The position numbers and the translations under genes are program-made. From Candidatus Onthocola gallistercoris (GTDB taxonomy: Bacteria; Bacillota; Clostridia; Lachnospirales; Lachnospiraceae), in contig DVLT01000014.1 of assembly GCA_018715345.1 (NCBI GenBank), positions 1 through 40,579 of the forward strand: a stretch of 40,579 nucleotides of DNA. The letters are read 5' to 3'. Below the pieces are notes generated by a model. It had not been told where the DNA came from and did no database searches. It was given only the letters and a program-made list of their open reading frames with translations. Position 1 is the first letter of the stretch. Every line of letters starts with the position of its first letter. Positions 21,904 through 30,101 of this stretch are shown here, in pieces.

Positions 21904-23811
21904 ATGAAGATAAAAGAAATGCTCAAGACACTCCCTAAAAAAGAAAAAAGGCAGCCTCTTACCGCCTTGGATACGATTTGGGGAGAAACACTTGATCCTG
22001 ATCACATCCTGGAAGAATATCCCAGGCCCCAGATGATGCGCTCCCAGTACGTGATACTGAACGGTTACTGGCAGTATGCCATCACCGCTTCCGGAAAATA
22101 CCCAAAAAATTTTGACGGTCTCATCCTTGTACCCTTTTCCCCGGAAAGCCTGCTTTCCGGCGTTGGGCGCCAGCTGCAGCCTGATGAATATTTGTGGTAT
22201 GAACGGACGCTCCATATCACCGACTATACAGCCGATAGCTGCTGTCTCCTCCATTTTGAGGCTGTGGATCAATGCGCTCATATATATATCAATGGACATT
22301 TTGTCAAAAAACATGTGGGCGGTTATCTCCCCTTCCAGGTGGATCTGACACCCTATCTTCATCCGGGCTCAAATGACCTGTGCCTGACTGTGCGGGTCCA
22401 GGACTTTTCCGACACATCTTATCACAGCCGGGGCAAACAAAAACTGGCGCCCTCCGGCATGTATTATACAGCCCAAAGCGGTATATGGCAGACGGTATGG
22501 ATGGAAACCGTCCCCCGGCAGCATATGACTGGTGTGGATTTTGAAGCAGATCATGACCAACGCAAGGTTACGGTCCGCATCCATGAAAAGGATACAGATG
22601 TTTCCCCTGTCGTACATATAAAAATATGGGATGCGGCGATCCTGTCCGATGGTCAGAAATCTCTTTTCCCCTGTGACGGAAAGCCTGTGATCGACCGGGA
22701 ATTTGGATCTCGGGTATTTACATTGGATATCCCTTCCCCAAAAAGCTGGACGCCAAAAACACCCTATCTGTATCCGGCAGAGATCACTTTAGGTAAGGAT
22801 ACGGTATACTGTTATTTTGCCATGCGGTGTTTTTCTGTTGAAAAGGATGGGACCGGGATCCCGCGGATCTGTCTGAACCATGAAGATATCTTCTTAAATG
22901 GGGTGCTGGATCAGGGTTATTGGCCCGATGGGCTTTATACAGCCCCGTCGGATGAGGCTCTGCGCTACGATATAGACATGGCCAGGAAACTTGGCTTTAA
23001 TATGATCCGCAAACATGCGAAAATAGAATGCCGTCGATGGTATTACCACTGTGACACCATGGGTATGATCGTATGGCAGGATATGGTCAATGGCGGAAGC
23101 GCCTATTCCCCCACCCTTTTGACCTATCTTCCCACCTTTTTCTGTGTCCCCGGACCTGAATTAAAAAAATCCCGTTCGAAAAAACCCTTTTCCCATGACA
23201 GACCAAAAACCGGACGGATGCCAGAAGGAAAACTGGAATATCGGATCACCGGACGGACAGATCCCAGAGGCCGCCGGGAATTTTTAAGGGAAGTACTCGC
23301 CACGGTGAACCTTTTAAAAAATTCCCCATCCATTATGGCATGGGTACCTTTTAATGAAGGATGGGGACAGTTTGATACCGGACGGATCACTGAACAGATC
23401 CGTAAGTCAGATCCGTCCCGGCTCATCGACTCTGCCAGCGGATGGTTTGACCATGGAACCGGCGATTTTAAAAGCGTCCACAATTATTTTTATAAGCTGG
23501 CGCCTGTAAAGGATGACCGGGTATATGTCCTCTCGGAATACGGAGGCTATGTTTACCATGTGGCCGGACACAGCGCCACAGACAGAACCTACGGATATCG
23601 GGATTTCCATTCATGTTCAGAATTGGAAAATGCCTTTCGCCGACTCCTGCTCCATGATCTTAAACCACTGATCCGAAAAGGGCTCTGCGGGGCTGTTTAT
23701 ACCCAGTTGACAGATATCGAAGAAGAAACGAACGGTCTTTTAACCTATGACCGCCGCATCTGTAAGATTTCATCCCCCATCGCCGAACAGATCCGAAAGG
23801 AGTACTTATGA
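21904..23811 (+). CDS. Cytosolic glycoside hydrolase family 2 enzyme
   Basis: A 635-residue GH2 enzyme. An N-terminal jelly-roll sugar-binding domain (about residues 45-205, with LNGYWQYA and CAHIYINGHFVKKHVGGYLPFQVDLT) is followed by an immunoglobulin-like domain (about 210-310) and a TIM barrel (about 320-635). The predicted acid/base is E485 in PFNEGWG and the predicted nucleophile E545 in VLSEYGGY. There is no signal peptide, so it acts in the cytoplasm on imported glycosides. Substrate cannot be named (beta-galactoside, beta-glucuronide, beta-mannoside or other). AAGAGG precedes the ATG. Its stop overlaps the start of the transporter gene by 4 bases. Confidence 0.92.
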   Translation: MKIKEMLKTLPKKEKRQPLTALDTIWGETLDPDHILEEYPRPQMMRSQYVILNGYWQYAITASGKYPKNFDGLILVPFSPESLLSGVGRQLQPDEYLWYERTLHITDYTADSCCLLHFEAVDQCAHIYINGHFVKKHVGGYLPFQVDLTPYLHPGSNDLCLTVRVQDFSDTSYHSRGKQKLAPSGMYYTAQSGIWQTVWMETVPRQHMTGVDFEADHDQRKVTVRIHEKDTDVSPVVHIKIWDAAILSDGQKSLFPCDGKPVIDREFGSRVFTLDIPSPKSWTPKTPYLYPAEITLGKDTVYCYFAMRCFSVEKDGTGIPRICLNHEDIFLNGVLDQGYWPDGLYTAPSDEALRYDIDMARKLGFNMIRKHAKIECRRWYYHCDTMGMIVWQDMVNGGSAYSPTLLTYLPTFFCVPGPELKKSRSKKPFSHDRPKTGRMPEGKLEYRITGRTDPRGRREFLREVLATVNLLKNSPSIMAWVPFNEGWGQFDTGRITEQIRKSDPSRLIDSASGWFDHGTGDFKSVHNYFYKLAPVKDDRVYVLSEYGGYVYHVAGHSATDRTYGYRDFHSCSELENAFRRLLLHDLKPLIRKGLCGAVYTQLTDIEEETNGLLTYDRRICKISSPIAEQIRKEYL

Positions 23812-25091
23812 AGCTGAATTACAAACGCACATTTTTTATCGGCCTTGCCTTTTTGTCCATCAGCGCCTTCTGGCAGATGTACGATAATATCATCCCGCTG
23901 ATCCTGCAAAATTCATTTCATTTAAATGAAACCCTTATCGGCGCCATTATGGCCATGGATAATGTACTTGCCGTGTTTTTGCTGCCCTTTTTCGGCGTCC
24001 TCTCGGACCGATGCAAAAGCCCCATGGGCAAGCGTACTCCCTTTATCATCGTAGGCACCCTTGCCGCTGTGATCTTTATGCTCTTGCTTCCAGTGGCGGA
24101 CGATACGGATAATCTGGCGCTTTTTATCGCCGCCCTGGGGCTTACCCTCTTAGCTATGGCCTTTTACCGCTCCCCGGCCGTTGCTCTTATGCCGGATCTG
24201 ACCCCCAAGCCCCTCCGGAGCAAGGCCAACGCTGTGATCAACCTTATGGGAGCCGTCGGCGGCGTTTATTCCCTCATCATGATCTCCCTCCTTGTGGGAA
24301 ATGGGGATCGGCCGGATTATCTGCCATTATTTATTTCCGTTGCCGCCCTGATGGGCTTTGCTGTGATCCTACTTATTGCCACGATCCGGGAAAACAAACT
24401 CGCCCGGCAATTGCTGGAGGAATTTCCCCAAAACGTGGAAGGCGGACTTCAGGAAACGGAAAAGGGCGGCCAATCGCTGACGCCGGAAGTGAAAAAGAGC
24501 CTGATCTTTATCCTTCTATCCATTTTTCTGTGGTTTACCGCCTACAATGCGGTGACCACCGCATTTTCCCGGTATGCCCAGACGGTATGGGGGATCCAAG
24601 GAGGCGGCTTTGCCAACTGTCTTATGGTAGCTACTGTGGCGGCCATCATCAGCTACATTCCCATCGGGATCGTGTCCAGTCGTATCGGTCGGAAAAAGAC
24701 CATCTGCGGCGGCGTGATCCTGATGACCCTATGTTATCTGGCAGCCTTTTTCTTTACCAGCTATCATCCGGTCATCAATGTGGGCTTTGCCTGTATCGGC
24801 ATAGGCTGGGCTGCCATCAGCGTCAATTCTCTGCCTATGGTGGTGGAGATGTGCAAAGGCGGTGATGTGGGAAAATATACAGGGATCTACTATACTTTTT
24901 CCATGGCCGCCCAGATCTTTACCCCCGTATTCTCGGGATTTTTATTGGGGAATGTTTCCTACCGGATACTGTTTCCCTATGCTGTCGTCTTTTCTGCTCT
25001 GGCCTTTGTGACCATGTGTTTTGTAAAACATGGGGATTCCAAGCCGGAACGTAAGACCAGCGTCATTGAAAATTTTGATGTGGACGACTGA
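23808..25091 (+). CDS. MFS sugar transporter
   Basis: A 427-residue major facilitator protein with about twelve hydrophobic segments. Signatures are GVLSDRCKSPMGKRTPFIIVG after helix 2 (the D-R-x-G/KR loop motif, with the RTPFI form seen in GPH/SLC45-like sugar transporters) and SRIGRKKTICGG in the second half. A hydrophilic loop lies at about 200-225. It is coupled to the GH2 gene by an ATGA overlap, so it probably imports the glycoside that the GH2 enzyme cleaves. Substrate and coupling ion are inferred only in general terms. Confidence 0.9.
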   Translation: MKLNYKRTFFIGLAFLSISAFWQMYDNIIPLILQNSFHLNETLIGAIMAMDNVLAVFLLPFFGVLSDRCKSPMGKRTPFIIVGTLAAVIFMLLLPVADDTDNLALFIAALGLTLLAMAFYRSPAVALMPDLTPKPLRSKANAVINLMGAVGGVYSLIMISLLVGNGDRPDYLPLFISVAALMGFAVILLIATIRENKLARQLLEEFPQNVEGGLQETEKGGQSLTPEVKKSLIFILLSIFLWFTAYNAVTTAFSRYAQTVWGIQGGGFANCLMVATVAAIISYIPIGIVSSRIGRKKTICGGVILMTLCYLAAFFFTSYHPVINVGFACIGIGWAAISVNSLPMVVEMCKGGDVGKYTGIYYTFSMAAQIFTPVFSGFLLGNVSYRILFPYAVVFSALAFVTMCFVKHGDSKPERKTSVIENFDVDD

Positions 25092-25112
25092 GCTTGCCCC
25101 TATAAATACAAA

Positions 25113-25200
25113 ATTCCCGGAAGGCGCGCCTCCCTCTCCTTCACGCCAACAAGCGAAAGGGATGGCCGCGGACATTCCGGGAATCTTTCTTTTTATTTTT
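25113..25200 (+). terminator. Terminator after the MFS gene
   Basis: ATTCCCGGAA (25113-25122) pairs with TTCCGGGAAT (25175-25184) around a 52-base loop that holds a smaller TCCCT/AGGGA stem. The T-rich run CTTTCTTTTTATTTTT follows. It lies 22 bases after the MFS stop and runs into the end of the convergent lipoprotein remnant. The long loop makes it less typical. Confidence 0.6.
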
Positions 25201-25529
25201 CTTTTAAACTGCTGACCGCCGATCTCTGCGCTTCGATCTGCTGATCATAAACTTCCCCTGTTCCGGACAGAGTATAACCATAGTAAGCTGTCTCGGATTC
25301 GATATACGCCACAAAAGCCTTGACTGTACTGTCTGCCTCTGAAATCTCGTAGCTTTCTGCCACAGCCTGTTCCATGCCCTCAATGGACAGACTTTCCTGC
25401 TGCGGCTCTCCCGCCGCCGCTCACATATTCCTTTGATCTTCCTCCCGTATTCTGGCAGGATACAAAACCGAAGGCCAGTACGATGGCCGCCGCCAGAACA
25501 AAGGCGGCTTCAATGATCTTTCCTTTCAT
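25193..25529 (-). pseudogene. Frameshifted small lipoprotein gene
   Basis: From ATG at 25527-25529 the frame reads MKGKIIEAAFVLAAAIVLAFGFVSCQN, a signal peptide with a lipobox-like FVSC. It continues through a glycine/arginine stretch and stops at codon 50. A second frame then continues (EPQQESLSIEGMEQAVAESY) to a natural end in SSLKEK at 25193. The two halves join at the GGC-rich run at about 25408-25423 if a single base is gained or lost. Restored, the product would be about 112 residues with a helical C-terminal half. I do not recognise the family. It lies 42 bases after fprA. It may be a true pseudogene, a phase-variable gene or a sequencing error. Confidence 0.65.
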
Positions 25530-25571
25530 TGGGAATAAACTTCTTTCCTTCTAATCCTATCAGGCCGACGG

Positions 25572-26774
25572 TTACAGGGATGCGGTAATGGCCTGGCAAA
25601 GGGCGTCCAGTTCCGCTTCCTTATCCGGCTTCAATGTGGACTTAACCGTTACTTTTGTATCCAGCACACTGCAGCCTTTCAGTGTTTCCAGGACTGCCGT
25701 CATCAGTCTGCCGGAAGCAGGCGCCCACGTACCATTTTCAATGACAGCAAACACTTTATTGCTCATGTTGAGCGCCTTCATATCATGGAGCAGCGCATCC
25801 ATCGGCGGATAGATGCCGCCGTTATAAGTCGGGCAAGCCAGTACGATATGGCTGTAGCGGAAAGCTTCTGCGATCAGTTCCGACATATGTGTCTTGGATA
25901 CGTCATAAACCGCCATTTCTTTCACGCCCGCATCGGCCAGCTTCACACTGAGGGCTCCGGCCACCCCTTCCGTATTGCCATACATGGAACCATAGATGAT
26001 GAGCACACCTTTTTCTTCCGCCTCATACTTGCTCCACTGATCGTATTTTGTGAGAAGTACATTCAGATCACTTCTCCAGATGGGGCCATGGAGCGGGCAG
26101 ATCATCCGGATATCCAACGCGGACGCTTTTTTCAACAGCATCTGGACCTGCGCGCCATATTTCCCCACAATATTGGTGTAGTACCGTCTGGCGTCATCCA
26201 TCCAGTCTCTTTCAAAATGGATCTCATCATTAAAAATGCGGCCGTCCAGAGCGCCAAAGGAGCCAAAAGCATCAGCAGAGAAAAGGATCTTCTCACTGAC
26301 TTCATAGGACACCATGGCTTCCGGCCAATGTACCATGGGCGCCATGACGAATGTCAACGTATGGCTTCCCAGTTCCAGTGTATCACCCTCTTTTACTACG
26401 ACTTTATCTTCGTCTGCAAGATCCAGATCATAAAACTGCCCGATCATCTGGAAAGTCTTGGCATTGCCAACGATCTTTACATTTGGGTATTTCTCCTTCA
26501 ACATCTGTATGTTGGCACAATGGTCCGGTTCCATGTGATCGATCACCATATAGTCCAGGTCGCGGCCGCCAAGCGCATAGGCCACATTCTCCATGAACTG
26601 ACGGCTGATGGAAAAATCCGCCGTATCCATAAGCGCTGTCTTTTCATCCAGGATAACATACGAATTGTAGGAAACCCCTCTGGGGATCGGAAAAATATTC
26701 TCAAACAACGCCAGCCGTCTGTCATTGCCGCCTACCCAGTAAATGGAATCCGTTACCTTTCTTGTACACTGCAT
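25572..26774 (-). CDS. fprA: Flavodiiron protein (A-type, FprA-like)
   Basis: A 400-residue flavodiiron protein that reduces O2 (or NO) to water (or N2O), protecting anaerobes. The metallo-beta-lactamase domain (about residues 1-245) keeps all diiron ligands: H80, E82, D84 and H85 in HMEPDH, H149, D168 and H229. The flavodoxin domain (about 255-400) has the FMN loop GSMYGNTEG. No rubredoxin domain is fused, so reduced rubredoxin or another donor must come from elsewhere. GGGAG precedes the ATG. A TATAAT at 26831-26836 lies about 60 bases upstream. Confidence 0.96.
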   Translation of the reverse strand: MQCTRKVTDSIYWVGGNDRRLALFENIFPIPRGVSYNSYVILDEKTALMDTADFSISRQFMENVAYALGGRDLDYMVIDHMEPDHCANIQMLKEKYPNVKIVGNAKTFQMIGQFYDLDLADEDKVVVKEGDTLELGSHTLTFVMAPMVHWPEAMVSYEVSEKILFSADAFGSFGALDGRIFNDEIHFERDWMDDARRYYTNIVGKYGAQVQMLLKKASALDIRMICPLHGPIWRSDLNVLLTKYDQWSKYEAEEKGVLIIYGSMYGNTEGVAGALSVKLADAGVKEMAVYDVSKTHMSELIAEAFRYSHIVLACPTYNGGIYPPMDALLHDMKALNMSNKVFAVIENGTWAPASGRLMTAVLETLKGCSVLDTKVTVKSTLKPDKEAELDALCQAITASL

Positions 26775-26830
26775 ATTGCTTTTCTCCCTTCATTTCATCT
26801 ATCTAACACTTCTTTTTCTCAACTACGTGT

Positions 26831-26836
26831 ATTATA
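26831..26836 (-). promoter_or_regulatory. Possible -10 box of fprA
   Basis: A perfect minus-strand TATAAT lies about 57 bases upstream of the fprA start. The only -35-like hexamer, TTGCAT, is 20 bases away, too far for a standard sigma-A promoter, so the promoter may need an activator. Confidence 0.4.
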
Positions 26837-26907
26837 ATAATCGAATTTAGTGGTTTATGCAATCCTAAAACAGCCAAAATCCATCCTTGATCCCGAGAAA
26901 ATACAAT

Positions 26908-26944
26908 CAACAAAAACGGCATCATCTGTCTCCAGATCATGCCG
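26908..26944 (-). terminator. Terminator after mgsA
   Basis: On the minus strand CGGCATGATCTG-GAGA-CAGATGATGCCG forms a 12-bp stem (26917-26944) with one mismatch, followed by TTTTTGTTG. It starts about 50 bases after the mgsA stop. Confidence 0.75.
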
Positions 26945-26996
26945 CCATCGTTTATTGCTTTTCATTATATTTCCCCTACCTGCTGCTTTCTTTCTG

Positions 26997-27386
26997 TCAT
27001 CTCTGACGCCATTCCAGGTCTCCGTGATCCAGTCCCATGATCAGTGCCTCTGCCGTTGCAATATTGGTAGCCATCGGTATGCAGTAAGCATCACACTTGC
27101 TCATGATCTGATAAAGTTCCGGCTTTTCATCGCCGTTTCCCATCGGGTTATAGAAAAAAATAACCATGTCCATCGAATTGGCCTCGATCATCTCCATAAA
27201 CTGCTTATCTCCGCCCACGTTACCGGACAGAAACTTGTTCACCTTCAGATTCGTCGCCCCTTCGATCCTTCTGCCTGTGACCTCTGTCGCATATAAAGAA
27301 TGCTTGCTCAAGATCTTCTTATACGCGATACAGAAATTCTCCATCAATTCCTTTCTGCTGTTGTGCGCGATCATCCCAATATTCAT
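26997..27386 (-). CDS. mgsA: Methylglyoxal synthase
   Basis: MgsA converts dihydroxyacetone phosphate to methylglyoxal and phosphate, a bypass that relieves sugar-phosphate stress. From ATG at 27384-27386 the product is 129 residues, MNIGMIAHNSRKELM. The catalytic aspartate D60 is in GNVGGDKQ, aligned with D60 of the Bacillus subtilis enzyme, and PMATNIATAEALI is conserved. An in-frame ATG at 27416 would add ten residues, but an AAAGGAG lies inside that extension. That ribosome binding site is 14 bases from the chosen ATG and 6 bases from a two-codon minigene overlapping it. It has its own promoter and terminator. Confidence 0.95.
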   Translation of the reverse strand: MNIGMIAHNSRKELMENFCIAYKKILSKHSLYATEVTGRRIEGATNLKVNKFLSGNVGGDKQFMEMIEANSMDMVIFFYNPMGNGDEKPELYQIMSKCDAYCIPMATNIATAEALIMGLDHGDLEWRQR

Positions 27387-27407
27387 TATCTCATACGCTT
27401 CTCCTTT
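27386..27407 (-). other. Two-codon minigene overlapping the mgsA start
   Basis: On the minus strand AAAGGAG (27401-27407) is followed after 6 bases by ATG AGA TAA (27386-27394). The last A of the TAA is the first base of the mgsA ATG (TAATG). The ribosome binding site is ideally placed for the minigene and too far (14 bases) for mgsA itself. This suggests that mgsA is translated by termination-reinitiation, or that the minigene lowers its expression. Confidence 0.4.
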
Positions 27408-27457
27408 CTCAGGCATACGGCATCCCCCGATACCGCATCTGAATTCTGCCTAATATC

Positions 27458-27487
27458 AGCATACCCCATAACAGTATTCTTTGTCAA
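27458..27487 (-). promoter_or_regulatory. Sigma-A promoter of mgsA
   Basis: On the minus strand TTGACA (27482-27487) and TATGCT (27458-27463) are 18 bases apart, with a leader of about 65 bases before mgsA. The stretch between it and the pyruvate-kinase-like gene is AT-rich (TTTTTTTG and CAAAAAAA arms at about 27497-27522) and may form a weak terminator for that gene. Confidence 0.65.
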
Positions 27488-27522
27488 TATGTTACAAAAA
27501 AACATTCGCATTTTTTTGCAAA

Positions 27523-28521
27523 CTAACAATTTCTTTTCAAATATTCCCAACTCGCATTGGCGGTTTTCACCAGATAGGCCATGGATTCCACCGGATATTC
27601 TCCCGCTGCGGTTTCGCCGGTCAACATGAGGGAGGACGCCCCTTCAGCCACCGCCCGGTATATATCTGAAACCTCGGCCCGGGTGGGAACCGGCCGGTGT
27701 TCCATGGAATCCAGCATCTGGGTAACGACCATGAACGGAACGTCAGCCATCCGACAAGTCTTTGCGATCCGGTCCTGTGCTGCCGGCAATTCCCACAAAG
27801 GCATGGCATTGCCCAGATCGCCCCTGGCAATGACCACTTCATCCACATCCTGTATAAAATCCGCCAGGCGCTCCATCCCCTCACGGTTCTCGATCTTTGC
27901 CAATACACGTATATGGCCGACTCCCTTTTGTCTCAGAGTCTTGCGCAATTCCAGCACATCTTCTCTGCTGCGGACAAATGGCAGCATGACGCCTGTCACC
28001 CCATAAGACGATGCATCCGACAGATTACGCATATCCGCCTGGGTCAAAACAGGCAGACGCACGCTCCCTTCCGGCATGGTGATGCTTTTCCGGGGCGCCA
28101 GATCGCCGCCCCTTTCCACATGGCATACCAGCTGGCCGGAGCCCTGACTCACCACTTTTAACTTGATCTTACCGTCATCCATCAGAAGTACCATGCCCGG
28201 GCGCGCAGCAGTTAACACCGGAGACGGTACAGGAATCCCCCGCATTCCAAGGATGACGCAGCTATCTGTCCTCAGTTTCCGGATACCGGAAAAATCCCCC
28301 ACTCTCAATTCCGGTCCTTGCAGGTCGATCAATAGTTTTGTGTCGCATCCTGTGCGGCTTGCCGCATTCCTGGCCAGATAAATAATGTTGGCATTATCCT
28401 TGAGCATGCCATGGGACAGATTTAACCGGAGTCCGGTCATCCCCTGCTGAAACATGCTTGTCAATATATGATTCTTTGCACAACCCGGTCCCAATGTTCC
28501 GTAAAAATCCACTGTTCTCAC
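27523..28521 (-). CDS. Short pyruvate-kinase-like protein without C-terminal domain
   Basis: The 332-residue protein has the pyruvate kinase barrel: R32, N34, S36 and H37 in LRLNLSHG, K209 and E211 in AKIENREG, D235 in ARGDLG, TQMLDSM, and LTGETAAGEYP near the end. The B-domain insertion (about residues 70-160) is present. It stops right after the barrel, missing the C-terminal allosteric domain of usual 470-580-residue enzymes. The normal DTKGPEIR motif is DLQGPELR, losing the threonine and lysine next to the metal site. GTG start directly after the patatin stop. It may be a minimal pyruvate kinase, a regulatory paralogue, or an enzyme with another substrate. Confidence 0.82.
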   Translation of the reverse strand: MRTVDFYGTLGPGCAKNHILTSMFQQGMTGLRLNLSHGMLKDNANIIYLARNAASRTGCDTKLLIDLQGPELRVGDFSGIRKLRTDSCVILGMRGIPVPSPVLTAARPGMVLLMDDGKIKLKVVSQGSGQLVCHVERGGDLAPRKSITMPEGSVRLPVLTQADMRNLSDASSYGVTGVMLPFVRSREDVLELRKTLRQKGVGHIRVLAKIENREGMERLADFIQDVDEVVIARGDLGNAMPLWELPAAQDRIAKTCRMADVPFMVVTQMLDSMEHRPVPTRAEVSDIYRAVAEGASSLMLTGETAAGEYPVESMAYLVKTANASWEYLKRNC

Positions 28522-29373
28522 CTATTCCTCAAGGAACCGGCATAATTCGTCATATCGGCGCATCATGGATATATAACCATGCCGGTAAAATTCCATCAAC
28601 TTTTCATGATCCTGCTCGATCCGGGAGACTACTGGTATCTCCGGCCGGAGTACAAAGGCCCGTCCTTCTTTTTCCAATCTATCCACCCACTCCACTTGAG
28701 TATTGTATACCTTGTATCTGTGGCACATGGCCTTTGCCAGATTCGGATACTTTCTCAAATATAGTTTCCAGATCTTATCCGTTCTCGTATTCGCCTGTTT
28801 CCTGTATTCTTTTGGCCGGGTCAGGATGATGATCAGTTTATCGCATCCTTTACTTATAGCCCGTTTCACCGGAATGGAATCGCCCACTCCACCATCCACA
28901 TACCATTCTCCGTCCACCAACACCATGGGGGTTGCCAACGGCATACTGCTGGAAGCCCGGCACAATTCCATAAGCCTGATCTTATCCGCCGCCTCAGATT
29001 TATATTCTGCCTTTCCGGTCCGACAATTGGTCACAACGATCTCACACTCTGTATCCGAATGAAAAAATGTATCAAAATCAAAAGGATAGATCTCCCTCGG
29101 ATATTTGTCAAAGATCAGATCCATATCAAAAATACTGTGTTTTTTGAATATGGATTCGGATGTCAGATACCGGCTCTTTCGTTCCGGCATAAAACACTGT
29201 CTCGTCCGGTCAAACTGTCTGGAAACAAAATCCACTGCGTTGCAGCTTCCCGCGGAAACGCCCACCGTATAGTCCACTGTCATGTCTTTTTCCAACAGAT
29301 AGTCCAGCGCGCCGGCCGTAAAAATCCCCCGGACTGCGCCGCCTTCCAGTACCAATCCACTTTTCACTGTCAT
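28522..29373 (-). CDS. Patatin-like phospholipase
   Basis: A 283-residue patatin-family serine hydrolase. It has the oxyanion-hole loop GGAVRG at residues 11-16, the nucleophile elbow GVSAG with S40, and the catalytic aspartate D160 in VDGGVGDSIP, a complete Ser-Asp dyad. There is no signal peptide or transmembrane segment, so it is probably a cytosolic or membrane-associated lipid acyl hydrolase, as in the YjjU/RssA-like group. I chose ATG at 29371-29373 because AGAGG is 5 bases upstream; the GTG two codons earlier is too close to it. The pyruvate-kinase-like gene starts directly after its stop. Confidence 0.92.
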   Translation of the reverse strand: MTVKSGLVLEGGAVRGIFTAGALDYLLEKDMTVDYTVGVSAGSCNAVDFVSRQFDRTRQCFMPERKSRYLTSESIFKKHSIFDMDLIFDKYPREIYPFDFDTFFHSDTECEIVVTNCRTGKAEYKSEAADKIRLMELCRASSSMPLATPMVLVDGEWYVDGGVGDSIPVKRAISKGCDKLIIILTRPKEYRKQANTRTDKIWKLYLRKYPNLAKAMCHRYKVYNTQVEWVDRLEKEGRAFVLRPEIPVVSRIEQDHEKLMEFYRHGYISMMRRYDELCRFLEE

Positions 29374-29500
29374 ACTCACCTCTAAACGAAATACCCCGCA
29401 GCAAGCTGCAGGGTACTTTATCCCGCGTCAGTCCGTAGGGGGACCGCTGCGTCCTCCCGTCGGATGTCCTTGACGGGCTGATTATTGTCTTTTGATAGCA
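29374..29500 (-). terminator. Structured region between efp and the patatin gene
   Basis: On the minus strand the 127 bases after efp hold a 6-bp stem CCCGTC/GACGGG (29456-29461, 29472-29477) and a GUCC/GGAC stem near 29431-29444. A strong 10-11-bp stem TACCCTGCAGC/GCTGCGGGGTA (29392-29415) follows, with TATTTCGTTT after it. The last is the probable efp terminator, ending close to the patatin ribosome binding site. The GC-rich upstream stems suggest a structured 3' region. Confidence 0.45.
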
Positions 29501-30058
29501 TCAAACTCTGGAGAGATATTCTCCTGTACGGGTATCGATCTTGATCTTATCTCCGATCTCAACAAACAAAGGCACGTAAACAAGCGCGCCGGTCTCTACT
29601 GTAGCCGGTTTGGTCGCGCCTGTGGATGTATCGCCTTTGAATCCCGGCTCTGTTTCCGTGATCTCAAGCTCTACAAACAGCGGAGGCTCGATGGCAAATA
29701 CTTCGCCGTTATGGGAAAGGATCTTCACCATATCGTTCTCTTTGACAAACTTCAGCGTATCGCCGATCTGATCCTGATTCAGAGCGATCTGATCAAAGGT
29801 TTCAACGTCCATGAAGTAGAACAGGTCGCCGTCGCTGTACAGATACTGCATATCTTTTCTGTCAATATGTGCCGGCGGACATTTTTCAGTGGGACGGAAT
29901 GTTTTTTCAACCACGCCGCCGCTCTTTATATTTTTCAATTTCGTACGTACAAAAGCAGCACCTTTACCAGGTTTTACATGCTGAAATTCGATCACCTGAT
30001 AAATATTTCCTTCATACTCGATCGTCAGGCCGTTTCTGAAATCTCCTGCTGATATCAT
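29501..30058 (-). CDS. efp: Translation elongation factor P
   Basis: EF-P relieves ribosome stalling at polyproline stretches. The 185-residue protein has three beta-barrel domains: the KOW-like N-terminus ([17 protein letters not shown]), the tip loop KPGKG with K32 as the conserved modification site position, and the C-terminal domain ([30 protein letters not shown]). AAGGAGG precedes the ATG, with a promoter at 30102-30130. In many Firmicutes efp lies directly upstream of spoIIIAA; here about 10 kb of other genes separate them. Confidence 0.98.
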   Translation of the reverse strand: MISAGDFRNGLTIEYEGNIYQVIEFQHVKPGKGAAFVRTKLKNIKSGGVVEKTFRPTEKCPPAHIDRKDMQYLYSDGDLFYFMDVETFDQIALNQDQIGDTLKFVKENDMVKILSHNGEVFAIEPPLFVELEITETEPGFKGDTSTGATKPATVETGALVYVPLFVEIGDKIKIDTRTGEYLSRV

Positions 30059-30101
30059 AATCTCGAATCCTCCTTAATGTTTTCAACATTTACTCCATTT
30101 T

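Noticed and set aside
25113..25184. Possible small transposable palindrome (MITE) after the MFS gene
   Set aside because: The inverted repeat is only 10 bp, there is no target-site duplication, and a T-rich run follows, so a terminator is the simpler reading.
25785..26837. A 350-codon plus-strand open frame opposite fprA
   Set aside because: It is antisense to a flavodiiron gene with all catalytic residues intact, has no ribosome binding site of note and resembles no family.
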